DNA of 64,000 nt from Pseudoflavonifractor phocaeensis. Its GTDB lineage: Bacteria > Bacillota > Clostridia > Oscillospirales > Oscillospiraceae. The notes beneath the pieces were generated by a model. It searched no databases. It saw nothing but the letters and a program-made list of their open reading frames with translations, and had not been told where the DNA came from. Made by a program: the position numbers and the translations under genes. Each line of letters starts with the position of its first letter. Position 1 is the first letter of the stretch. The stretch is taken from the NCBI RefSeq assembly GCF_016901735.1, contig NZ_JACLZC010000001.1:62001-126000 (forward strand), read 5' to 3'. Positions 43,257 to 50,983 of this stretch are shown piece by piece.

Positions 43257-43832
43257 ATGGGAGGATTCCGAATTAACGGCTGTGGTACCAAGGAATACTT
43301 CACGCGGATAAAATGCATTGGGGAGTATATGTGTCCCGCCTGTAAACAGACGCGGCCTTTTTATCTGGTCAGCATCAAAAATAAAATCTCTGTTTTCTTC
43401 ATCCCTACCGTTACCATTCAGGAGCGCTATGGGATCATATGCGGTCACTGCGAGGAAGGAAAATATATCGAGGCAACAGAAATGCACCGGCTTATGGCTG
43501 CTCCTGCGCCCGGGACCGCATCAAAGGCAGTTCCCACGCCCACACCTGCGCCCGCGCCCAAGCCCGCACCCAAGCCCAAATCTGTCCAGAAACCAGCTGA
43601 CAAGACCTGTCCCTCCTGCGGAGCGCCGGTATTCGGTTTGTTTTGCGGTAAGTGCGGCGCCAAATACGAACCGCAGAAAACGCCGCCTGCGCCCCTTTCC
43701 GTACCGCCCACTCCAAAGGAGGACAAGCCCGCGCCCAGAGATAACTGGGAATGTCCGCTCTGCGGTACTCTGAATCCGATCGATAAGCCGGTATGCAGCT
43801 TGTGCGGGCTTTCAAAACCTGCGGGAAGCTAA
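43257..43832 (+). CDS. Multi-zinc-ribbon protein with proline-rich linker
   Basis: 191 residues. Three putative zinc ribbons: CPAC...CGHC (about residues 26-65, with a KEYFTRIKCIGEYMCPACK start typical of the zinc_ribbon_15 group), CPSCG...CGKCG (about 120-138) and CPLCG...CSLCG (about 165-185). The first two are joined by a Pro/Ala/Lys-rich, probably disordered linker (about 81-115). No membrane segment. It lies inside the dynamin operon, 36 bases before the second dynamin, and may be an adaptor or scaffold. No enzymatic function can be read. Confidence 0.75.
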   Translation: MGGFRINGCGTKEYFTRIKCIGEYMCPACKQTRPFYLVSIKNKISVFFIPTVTIQERYGIICGHCEEGKYIEATEMHRLMAAPAPGTASKAVPTPTPAPAPKPAPKPKSVQKPADKTCPSCGAPVFGLFCGKCGAKYEPQKTPPAPLSVPPTPKEDKPAPRDNWECPLCGTLNPIDKPVCSLCGLSKPAGS

Positions 43833-43868
43833 TACGGTTGCTATAAATTATTTTTGGGAGGAAGCCTT

Positions 43869-45917
43869 ATGGACACTAACGACACTTACAGCAGCTATCA
43901 CTCCATGACGGGGCAGATCACCGAGGCGCTGAACGAAATGTCGAAGATATGCACCGAGCTGCATCTGGATGAGTCTGGCGCAGCGCTGATGGCGAGCCGA
44001 AAAAAACTCCAGAGCCACACCTTCGCTGTTGGGATCCTGGGAGAATTCAAGCGGGGGAAGAGCACCGTTATCAACGCCCTCTTGGGCACCGAGGTAATGC
44101 CCGCCGACATTCTCCCCTGCTCCGCCACTATGAACCGGGTCTCCTATGATCTCCAGCCCCACGTCCAACTGCACATGATAGACGGCGGAACCCAGGAAAT
44201 CTCCGTGGACCAGCTGGCCCAGTATGTGACCAAGCTGGACGACAGCTGCTCCGCTCGGGCCGAAAATATCGAGGAGGCCGTTGTTTTTTACCCCTGCCGC
44301 TTCTGCCAAAACGGCGTGGACATCGTGGATACCCCCGGCCTCAACGACGACGAGCGTATGAACCGGATCACCGAGGAGATCGTGCCCAAGCTGGATGCCG
44401 TTATCATGGTTCTGGTTCCCGACAACCCCTTCAGCATGAGCGAAGCGGAATTTGTGCGCAACAAACTGATGTGCAGCGATATCGGACGGCTGATCTTCCT
44501 GGTCAATAAGATCGACACCGTGCGTAAGAAGGACCGCCAGCGGGTGGTGGACAGCATCCGGGAAAAGGTCATCAAAAGCGTGCTGGACAAAACCGCGCAG
44601 GTCTACGGTGAGGATTCCGAGCAGTTTAAGGCCGTAAAATCCAAGCTGGCCGATATCCGCATCTTCCCCATCTCCGCCCAAAATGCGCTGGACGGACGGC
44701 TGGACGGCGACGAGGCTATGGTGAAAGAAAGCGGTATGACCACCTTTGAGGACGCCCTGAGCCATATGCTTACCGAAGAGCGCGGCGTGCTGGAGCTGAG
44801 CGCTCCCCTGGGACAGCTCTACCGGTGCGGCGACGATGCCAAAAAGAGCGCCTTGGTTCTGATCCAGGCCCTGGACACAGACGAGGAGACCTTTATGAAA
44901 ACCCAGCGCGAAACGCTGGAGCACAGCCAAAAGGTGCGGGAAAACATGAAGGCTGAGCAGCGCAGATTACAGCAAAGCGCCAAAAAGCTAAATCTCACCA
45001 TGGCCTCCCGTGCGGCGGATACCTACGCCGAACTGGAGGAGGCTGCCTTGCAGATCGTGGACAACATCCACCTTGCCGATCCAAAAGCGCCTATGTCCGA
45101 ACAGGTCAAACAGTCTCTCATCGACTCCGCCATGGAACAGATCGAAGCCATGTCCAAAGAAAAACTCTCCTTTTTCTGTGAGCGAATCTGCGCTGATGTC
45201 AATGAAGTTATCGGCAAGGAAGCCGTTCAGGTGAGTAATTTCGTCACACAGGCTCAGATAGAAATGAAAAAGCCCCAGCAGCTCATGAGTGCCGATCAGA
45301 ATACAACCATGATCGTGGACACCGCCGGTCTGGCGCTGGACGTGGTCACCGATTTTATGGGGATTTACGGCCTGGGCGGTTTGATCTCCGGATACCGCGC
45401 CGCCGGCGTCAAAGGGGCGTTGGTGGGCGGCACGGCCGGCCTGGCCGCTAACCTTTTGGCCGCAAACCTGCTTGTGGGCGTATTGGCGGCCCCCGCGCTG
45501 CCGGTCGTCGTCATCAGCTGCGCCGTGGGTACCGTGGTGTCCAAACTCGTGTGCAACACCCTTTTCGGCAAGAGTAAAAACATCAAGGAGCTGGCCGCCC
45601 TGAAGGAAAGCATCTCTGCCCAGGTCAAGGAAAACTATACGAAGATGCGGGGAGAAAAGAGCCTGGAAAAATGGATCGAAGCCACCATCTCCGAGCAGTT
45701 CGACAGCCTGTGTACCGCTATGGAGCAGGAATGTGAACAGGCCATCCAGGAGGCCAACCGCACCGTCAGCCAGGTGAAGATTGACCTGGCCCGCAGCAAG
45801 GCGGAAAAAGAGGCCGCCCGCACAAATTACTATAAACTCATCTCCGCTGTGGACCAGCTCTTTGCTGCCATAGATCCCCTGCGCTTGAAGCTGGAAGCCT
45901 GCATGACCAGATGCTGA
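43869..45917 (+). CDS. Dynamin-like GTPase (second of three) with membrane-insertion hairpin
   Basis: 682 residues from the ATG at 43869 (GGGAGG 7 bases upstream). A complete GTPase set: GEFKRGKSTVINALLG (near 57-72), G3 DTPGLNDDE (near 153), G4 NKID (near 213). Residues about 500-560 form a long Gly/Ala-rich hydrophobic region (GLGGLISGYRAAG onward) that should insert in a membrane as the paddle/transmembrane part of bacterial dynamins such as BDLP and DynA. Flanking regions are coiled-coil. Because its G4 is intact while those of its two paralogues are not, it is the best candidate for the main catalytic subunit. Confidence 0.88.
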   Translation: MDTNDTYSSYHSMTGQITEALNEMSKICTELHLDESGAALMASRKKLQSHTFAVGILGEFKRGKSTVINALLGTEVMPADILPCSATMNRVSYDLQPHVQLHMIDGGTQEISVDQLAQYVTKLDDSCSARAENIEEAVVFYPCRFCQNGVDIVDTPGLNDDERMNRITEEIVPKLDAVIMVLVPDNPFSMSEAEFVRNKLMCSDIGRLIFLVNKIDTVRKKDRQRVVDSIREKVIKSVLDKTAQVYGEDSEQFKAVKSKLADIRIFPISAQNALDGRLDGDEAMVKESGMTTFEDALSHMLTEERGVLELSAPLGQLYRCGDDAKKSALVLIQALDTDEETFMKTQRETLEHSQKVRENMKAEQRRLQQSAKKLNLTMASRAADTYAELEEAALQIVDNIHLADPKAPMSEQVKQSLIDSAMEQIEAMSKEKLSFFCERICADVNEVIGKEAVQVSNFVTQAQIEMKKPQQLMSADQNTTMIVDTAGLALDVVTDFMGIYGLGGLISGYRAAGVKGALVGGTAGLAANLLAANLLVGVLAAPALPVVVISCAVGTVVSKLVCNTLFGKSKNIKELAALKESISAQVKENYTKMRGEKSLEKWIEATISEQFDSLCTAMEQECEQAIQEANRTVSQVKIDLARSKAEKEAARTNYYKLISAVDQLFAAIDPLRLKLEACMTRC

Positions 45918-45949
45918 ACCACTCGCCCAGAAACAGAAAGGAATACAAT

Positions 45950-46921
45950 ATGAGATTGCGTGAAACGACCTCCTCCCCGCTGGAGGGTATGGACCCTACC
46001 TTCCGCTCCTATCTGACCGTCCAGAAGCAGCGGTCCGCAAGACATATGCTGGGCAACGGTATACCAGATTACGCATATGGCATGGACTTTAAGCTGAGAA
46101 AAAAGCTGGACAGCATCCCCGGCTTCTATAAGATCAGCAAAAATCTGACCGTCACCCACGCCAGCCAGACCTTGCAATTGATGAATCAGAATGCCGTCTG
46201 CGCTACCCCCACCAACTTTCCGGACGTATACGAGATCGGATGTGAATGCGCCCGCCGCCTTGGCATCCCCATCCCCAACATCTACATCTTCAACGACGTG
46301 ACCCTCAACGCCTACACCGTCTCCTCCGACGAGGTGGAACCGGTCATCGTGATCCACAGCGGCCTCTATGAGCGCGTGACAAAAGGGGAGCTGAAAGCCT
46401 GCATCGGCCATGAATGCGGCCATATCCAGAATTACCATGGCACCTATGACTACGTGGGTACTATCCTCGCCCACCAGGGTGCCGCGGCGCTGGGCGCGTT
46501 TTCTCAGCTGATCTCTTCCGTACTGACTCAGGGCGTGCAGCTGGCCCTCCTTTCCTGGTCCCGGGCAGCAGAGGTGACCGCCGACCGGGCGGGGCTAATC
46601 TGTGCCGATTCGCCGGAGGATTGTCATTCCCTGAACGCAAAACTGCTGTATGGCGGCGCCTTCGGCACCCAGGGCGTCGACTATAAGGCCATTGAAGAAC
46701 AGCTGGAGATGCAGATGGAGAATTTTTCTAAGTATGCCGAGCTCTTCAGTACCCATCCCACTGCCGCCAGGCGAATTATGGTGGAACGAGAGTTTACACA
46801 GTGCCGTGTTTTTTACGATTGGCGGCCTGATCTCAAGAAACCGGATTCCATTATGCGCTCTTTGGAGGAATGCGACGAGCGGTGTAAAAAATACATTGAT
46901 CTCACCCAAAAGGGCAGATGA
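45950..46921 (+). CDS. M48-family zinc metallopeptidase
   Basis: 323 residues from the ATG at 45950 (AAAGGA 8 bases upstream; an in-frame upstream start overlaps the dynamin gene). The zinc motif HECGH lies in CIGHECGHIQNYH (near residues 152-164) and the third ligand is probably Glu in RAAEVTADRAGLI (near 205). A hydrophobic stretch GTILAHQGAAALGAFSQLI follows the active site, as in HtpX/Ste24-type enzymes, but is shorter than true multi-helix HtpX. Nested between two dynamin genes with 32- and 11-base gaps, it may process or regulate the dynamins or their membrane target. Confidence 0.85.
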   Translation: MRLRETTSSPLEGMDPTFRSYLTVQKQRSARHMLGNGIPDYAYGMDFKLRKKLDSIPGFYKISKNLTVTHASQTLQLMNQNAVCATPTNFPDVYEIGCECARRLGIPIPNIYIFNDVTLNAYTVSSDEVEPVIVIHSGLYERVTKGELKACIGHECGHIQNYHGTYDYVGTILAHQGAAALGAFSQLISSVLTQGVQLALLSWSRAAEVTADRAGLICADSPEDCHSLNAKLLYGGAFGTQGVDYKAIEEQLEMQMENFSKYAELFSTHPTAARRIMVEREFTQCRVFYDWRPDLKKPDSIMRSLEECDERCKKYIDLTQKGR

Positions 46922-46932
46922 GGTGTGGCAGT

Positions 46933-48672
46933 ATGGAACAGAATATTACCTATAACATCGAAGAATTACACCAGCAGCTGGAAGAACGCCTGGACGAGCT
47001 GGGCGCCCTGCGCCGCAATGAACGTCTTTCCGCCCTCCTGGGCGCGCCCTTTATGACCAAGGTAAAGGAGTGGGAGAGCAGTATCCGCAGACAGAAGGAT
47101 ATCCCCTTTACCATCGTGGTCTGCGGCGAGTTTAAGCGGGGCAAGTCCAGCCTTATCAACGCCCTTTTGGGGGAGGACGTGGTGACCACCGATGTGACCA
47201 CCGAGACCATTACGCTCAACCGGGTGTGCTACGGTGAACACAGCAACGCTCTGGTACTTGCCGGCGGCAAGCGGATGCTCTTGACCGATCAGCAGCTGTG
47301 CCGGTCGGAGCTGGAGCGGATTCTGGCGCAATCCAAAGAGACAAGTTACCAGCTGGAACTGAAACGTCCCATCGAATTTTTGAAGGATGTTACCATCATT
47401 GACACCCCCGGCTTGAACGATTCCCTTCTGGAGTTTGACGATATGGTGGCCGATGCCCTGATGCAGGCGGACGCGGTGGTCTATGTATTTTCCGTGGTTT
47501 ACCCCCTCTCCGGCAGAGAGCAGCTTTTCTTAAAAACCTCCGTTCTGCCCCAGAAGCATACCGAGCTCTTTGTCGTAGGCAACTATACCGATATGCTGGC
47601 AAATCCGGCCCAGCTGGAGCGAATGCAGCAGGAGATCAGAACACGGATGGATACGCTGCTGCCTGGCCAGCGGGTTTATATGCTCAGCGCACTGGATGAG
47701 CGCTGCCGTCAGTTGGAGGAGGAACGCCCCAACGACACACTTCAGAAGCAGTTGGAAGAGGAATTCTGCTCCTTCCGTAAACAGGTCGCCGACCTGATCC
47801 AGGAAAAGAAGGATATGGTCCTGCCGGATCGGATGGAGCGGATGATGAGCGGTATGCGGGAAGAACTGGGCCAGGAGCTGGATGTCATTGAACACGGCGC
47901 CACCATTCAGCAGGACGCCCTCTCCAAAGAACAGCAGTCTGCCAAGCAGACCTGTGACGAGATCTTCGCCAAGCAAAATGAAACCTTGCATGCCCTCTCC
48001 CAACGCATCGAGCTGATGGAGGGAGACAGCCTTTTGTGGCTCAGTGAGCTGGCAGAACAGATGCGGACGGAGTCCTGTCATCTGGACGATATCGATTTGG
48101 AGGACATCCGCAAATATTACGCCATCTATTGTATTGATACCTTGCAGGAAGCCCTAAATCGCTGTATGGATTACCACACCGATCTCCTCTATGACGACCT
48201 GGACAAAATTTCGGAGGAGCTCTCCCGCAAGTCAGCCCTCAAACCCTCTACCCCGCAGCACAGTTTTCACTTCAAAATGAACAATAAGACCTGGACCAAG
48301 GGCGATAACGTCTCCTTTGTAATCAATCAAACCCAGCTGGGTTCCTCCCTCGTCGGTGTTTTTGCCACCGGCGTTGCCGGCGGGATGCGGCAGCGCGAGA
48401 TGAAAAACAGCCGCAAATCAGTAATCGCAGATATCCAGCAGCAGTACGACAAGCTCTCCGTCACGCTGCCCGCAACCGTGAAGCGCACATACGATCAGTT
48501 TGCCAGGCAGATCCAGGAGCAGCTCCATACCTATTTTTCCGACTGCGTTTCCAAAACCCAGCAGCAGACCGAACAGCTGCTGGAGATTGCCCACCGCGCC
48601 GCAGATGAAAAGGAGGAGATCCTCCAGGCGATCAGGTCCGTACGCAGCCTGTTGGATGAAATCGCCGGATAG
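46933..48672 (+). CDS. Dynamin-like GTPase (third of three)
   Basis: 579 residues from the ATG at 46933 (GAGGTG upstream). P-loop GEFKRGKSSLINALLG (near 64-79), G2 in TTETITLNR, G3 DTPGLND (near 156), but the usual NKxD is replaced by GNYTD (near 215), so guanine recognition may be altered. Long helices (about 280-440) and a short Gly-rich hydrophobic stretch GSSLVGVFATGVAGG near 470. It ends the operon; a terminator follows 36 bases later and the recombinase gene lies just beyond. Confidence 0.85.
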   Translation: MEQNITYNIEELHQQLEERLDELGALRRNERLSALLGAPFMTKVKEWESSIRRQKDIPFTIVVCGEFKRGKSSLINALLGEDVVTTDVTTETITLNRVCYGEHSNALVLAGGKRMLLTDQQLCRSELERILAQSKETSYQLELKRPIEFLKDVTIIDTPGLNDSLLEFDDMVADALMQADAVVYVFSVVYPLSGREQLFLKTSVLPQKHTELFVVGNYTDMLANPAQLERMQQEIRTRMDTLLPGQRVYMLSALDERCRQLEEERPNDTLQKQLEEEFCSFRKQVADLIQEKKDMVLPDRMERMMSGMREELGQELDVIEHGATIQQDALSKEQQSAKQTCDEIFAKQNETLHALSQRIELMEGDSLLWLSELAEQMRTESCHLDDIDLEDIRKYYAIYCIDTLQEALNRCMDYHTDLLYDDLDKISEELSRKSALKPSTPQHSFHFKMNNKTWTKGDNVSFVINQTQLGSSLVGVFATGVAGGMRQREMKNSRKSVIADIQQQYDKLSVTLPATVKRTYDQFARQIQEQLHTYFSDCVSKTQQQTEQLLEIAHRAADEKEEILQAIRSVRSLLDEIAG

Positions 48673-48708
48673 GCCATCTTTCCGTTCAGACACATCTATA
48701 CAACAGCA

Positions 48709-48741
48709 AAACGGCAGGGATCAAGGGATCTCTGCCGTTTT
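48709..48741 (+). terminator. Intrinsic terminator after the dynamin operon
   Basis: AAACGGCAGGGATC pairs with GATCTCTGCCGTTT around a 4-base loop (one mismatch), ending in TTTT. Confidence 0.85.
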
Positions 48742-48790
48742 CATCTATACATGGGCCAAAGAGGCAGATCCGCCGGCAGCGTGGACGGAT

Positions 48791-48820
48791 GTATGTTTCC
48801 TCTTGTACACGGCATAACAT
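48791..48820 (+). promoter_or_regulatory. Sigma-E-like promoter candidate for the recombinase
   Basis: GTATGTT (48791-48797; 5 of 7 to KMATATT) and CATAACAT (48813-48820; 6 of 8 to CATACAMT) are 15 bases apart, 72 bases before the recombinase start. No sigma-A promoter is apparent in the gap. In Bacillus subtilis the homologous spoIVCA gene is transcribed by mother-cell sigma-E. The match is suggestive only. Confidence 0.35.
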
Positions 48821-48892
48821 TTCTGTTGACGAAAAGCCGCGCCGCTCTGCGGCAAAAGGTCTGCCAAGCGCTGAAACGGTTGAGGTGTTTTT

Positions 48893-50344
48893 ATGGAAAC
48901 CAAACTGGCCGCCGCCTATATCCGGGTCTCCACCGAGGATCAGGCCGAGTACTCCCCCGACGCCCAGCTCTCCGAGATCCGCAAGTATGCCGACGCCCAC
49001 GGTTACCGCCTGCCCCAGGCGTTCGTCTTTGTGGACGAGGGCATCAGCGGCAAGCACACCGGCAAGCGCCCCGGCTTCCAGCAGATGATCGGCCTGGCCA
49101 AAACCAAGCCCAAGCCCTTTGAGGCCATTCTGCTTTGGAAGTTCTCCCGTTTCGCCCGCAACCGGGAGGACAGCATCGTCTACAAATCCATGCTCCGCCG
49201 CCAGCTGGGTATTGATGTCATCTCCATCAGCGAGCCCCTGGGAGATGACAAAACCTCCATCCTGATGGAAGCCATCATCGAGGCCATGGATGAATACTAC
49301 TCCATCAACCTGGCCGAGGAGGTCAAGCGGGGCATGACCGAAAAAGCCCGCCGGGGCGGTCTCCAGAATTCTCCCCCCTTCGGCTACCGGGCGGAGGGCA
49401 ACCTCCTCCGGCCCATCCCACAGGAGGCCGCGCTGGTGCGGGAGCTCTTCCGGCGCTTTGCCGGCGGACAGGGCCTCTTCCCACTGGCCAAGTGGCTCAA
49501 CAGCCTGGGGGTCACCACCCACCGGGGCGGACGCTTTGAAAACCGTACGGTGGAATATATCCTCCGCAACCCGGTCTATCTCGGCAAGCTGCGCTGGAAC
49601 CCCACCGGACGGACGGGGCGGGATTTCGACAGCGCGGACCTCATCCTGGCCGACGCCGGCCACGAGGCCATCGTCTCACAGGAGCTGTGGGACGCCGTAC
49701 AGGCCCGCATGCTTCAGGTCAAGGCCCAGCACAAATACCATGGCCGCCCCCTCTCGGAACACCGGGACTGGGTGAGCGGACTGGTCCGCTGCGTGAACTG
49801 CGGCTCCACCCTGGTTTTTGCCAAGCCCCACTACTGGAAGTGCAACGGCTACGTCCGGGGGCGCTGCAAGACCGCCCAGCACATCTCCGACGAAAAGCTG
49901 AAGGGGATGATCCTCACTCGTATGGGCTACGACGCCGCCGGCGGCCCCGCCCTCACTTATACCATCGTGTACCCCCACACCGGCGGTCTGGACGAAGAGG
50001 CGCTTATCCGCGCCCAGCAAAAGCAGCTGACCGCCCGTCTGGGCCGCCTGCGGGAAGCCTATCTGGCGGGTGTGGAGGATCTGGAAGGTTACAAGACCGC
50101 CAAGAAGGCCATGGATGCCGAGCTGGCCGCTCTGGACGCCCGCCTGGCCAAGCTGACGCATCTCCCCAATCAGGAGGCCGAAACACCGGAGGCGGAGCCC
50201 TTCCGCTGCGCCGTCCTGCTGGCAGACCCGGAACAGCCTTTGGAGCTGAAAAAAGCAGCCGCCCATGCCATCATGGACCGATGCACCCTGGATAAGGAGG
50301 CCAACCGGCTGGAAATCTACTACCGTCTTTATTTGCCCGAATAG
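48893..50344 (+). CDS. Large serine recombinase, SpoIVCA-like
   Basis: 483 residues. N-terminal resolvase domain with AAAYIRVSTEDQ (nucleophile Ser13), LLWKFSRFARN (active-site Arg region) and VDEGISGKHTGKRPGFQQM; a Recombinase domain (about 160-270) with SPPFGYR and ILRNPVYLGKLRW; a zinc ribbon CVNCG...CNGYVRGRC (about 300-325); and a coiled-coil (about 385-430). Length and layout match SpoIVCA, which excises the skin element from sigK. GAGGTG lies 5 bases before the ATG. The stop codon is 2 bases from the right arm of the attachment palindrome, the classical position of an integrase beside its own attP. No separate directionality factor is recognised. Confidence 0.93.
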   Translation: METKLAAAYIRVSTEDQAEYSPDAQLSEIRKYADAHGYRLPQAFVFVDEGISGKHTGKRPGFQQMIGLAKTKPKPFEAILLWKFSRFARNREDSIVYKSMLRRQLGIDVISISEPLGDDKTSILMEAIIEAMDEYYSINLAEEVKRGMTEKARRGGLQNSPPFGYRAEGNLLRPIPQEAALVRELFRRFAGGQGLFPLAKWLNSLGVTTHRGGRFENRTVEYILRNPVYLGKLRWNPTGRTGRDFDSADLILADAGHEAIVSQELWDAVQARMLQVKAQHKYHGRPLSEHRDWVSGLVRCVNCGSTLVFAKPHYWKCNGYVRGRCKTAQHISDEKLKGMILTRMGYDAAGGPALTYTIVYPHTGGLDEEALIRAQQKQLTARLGRLREAYLAGVEDLEGYKTAKKAMDAELAALDARLAKLTHLPNQEAETPEAEPFRCAVLLADPEQPLELKKAAAHAIMDRCTLDKEANRLEIYYRLYLPE

Positions 50345-50345
50345 C

Positions 50346-50372
50346 CGTCTATTGCTGTATGGTCCGCCATAC
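50346..50372. other. Right attachment site of the 40-kb interval
   Basis: Inner arm CGTCTATTGCTGTATGG (50346-50362) followed by TCCG and CCATAC; the 12-bp core GGTCCGCCATAC spans 50361-50372 and equals 10296-10307. Joining this arm to the left arm through TCCG rebuilds a 38-bp palindrome with 16 of 17 arm bases paired. Joining the outer flanks restores cotJC. Confidence 0.87.
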
Positions 50373-50455
50373 TGGCTGATGATAAAGGACGCCAGCTGAG
50401 GGTTGGGATTTTTGATCCGGACCGGATATTGCAGCTTCTTTTCATAGACGAACAT
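50361..50455 (-). pseudogene. cotJC: cotJC, upstream part (split at codon 32)
   Basis: ATG at 50455 begins MFVYEKKLQYPVRIKNPNPQ and continues to SFIISQYGGP, the highly conserved N-terminus of spore coat protein CotJC. At Pro32 the sequence leaves the family and runs into the antisense of the recombinase gene. The ATG shares a base with the TGA stop of the cotJA-cotJB gene, the usual tight coupling in the cotJ operon. The remainder of the gene is at 9902-10307 in the same orientation and phase. Alone this piece cannot make a coat protein. Confidence 0.9.
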
Positions 50456-50934
50456 CAGCCCTCTCCTCCCTTCTCACTGTACTCCTCCCCCATGTTCCAC
50501 GGCCAGGGGTCCTGAAGCCAGGTGTACCGCTTGTCATTGGCCGCCGACTGCTGGAACAATGGGCCGTAGGACGCCTCATACTTCTGACGTCCCTCCCGCT
50601 CCAGCGCGGCGTACTGCTGGAAGAGCGCAAAGGCTTCGCTGTCCCCCTGATGGGTGTCCAGATACTGGCCCAGCTCGGCCAGTACAAATTCCAGCGCCTG
50701 CAGCTCCGCCAGCGGTCCGCTGCCCACCTTGCCCGCCTCCGCCTTCAGATGAAAGGGCAGGTTCAGACCGGGAAACAAGGTCCCGTTGCGCAGCGCCTCC
50801 TGCTGGCTGTATCGCTTGGAGCCGGTCTGCTGAAAGGGAACATAAGGCACCGCCAACGGCGCGCACTCAGGCAGCAAGCCGCAGCCGTCCGCGCAGGGCA
50901 TCACCGGCGCCTGATTCTCTTGATCGGAATTCAA
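50455..50934 (-). CDS. Fused CotJA-CotJB spore coat protein
   Basis: 159 residues. Residues about 26-66 match CotJA (PLAVPYVPFQQ, then AL-NGTLFPGLNLPFHLK), and residues about 75-150 match CotJB (LQALEFVLAELGQYLDTH, DSEAFALFQQYAA, YGPLFQQSAANDKRYTWL, QDPWPWN). In most spore formers these are two genes; here one uninterrupted frame joins them through a short linker. The start is TTG at 50934 with AAAGGAGG 8 bases upstream; no ATG is suitably placed. Translation is coupled to cotJC. CotJ proteins are made in the mother cell and enter the spore coat. Confidence 0.83.
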   Translation of the reverse strand: MNSDQENQAPVMPCADGCGLLPECAPLAVPYVPFQQTGSKRYSQQEALRNGTLFPGLNLPFHLKAEAGKVGSGPLAELQALEFVLAELGQYLDTHQGDSEAFALFQQYAALEREGRQKYEASYGPLFQQSAANDKRYTWLQDPWPWNMGEEYSEKGGEG

Positions 50935-50983
50935 AGAAAATGCCTCCTTTGGTCAGATTGGAGGACCCCTCCGGGCCTCCACC

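Larger units (their letters stand above)
10296..50372. mobile_element. 40-kb intervening segment splitting cotJC (skin-like or chromosomal rearrangement)
   Basis: The segment is bounded by a 12-bp direct repeat within cotJC, carries a SpoIVCA-like recombinase at its right end, and its two ends regenerate a 38-bp palindromic attP when joined. Removing 40,065 bp would fuse SFIISQYGGP to DGELGASIRY in frame, exactly the CotJC family sequence. The contents are not phage-like: no capsid, tail, terminase or replication genes are seen. Instead there are tRNA-Pro, nfnAB, prfA, murF, ddl and similar chromosomal genes. The original element may have been only the roughly 9-kb low-GC right end, with the rest brought in by later rearrangement; this is inference. 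Confidence 0.7.

Noticed and set aside
10296-50372. Prophage in cotJC
   Set aside because: No terminase, portal, capsid, tail, lysis or phage replication genes occur anywhere in the interval; the only mobile-DNA gene is the serine recombinase.
49676-50455. Apparent 259-residue protein beginning with the CotJC N-terminus
   Set aside because: After Pro32 it is only the antisense of the recombinase gene with no family resemblance; it marks the split point and is not a real fusion protein.
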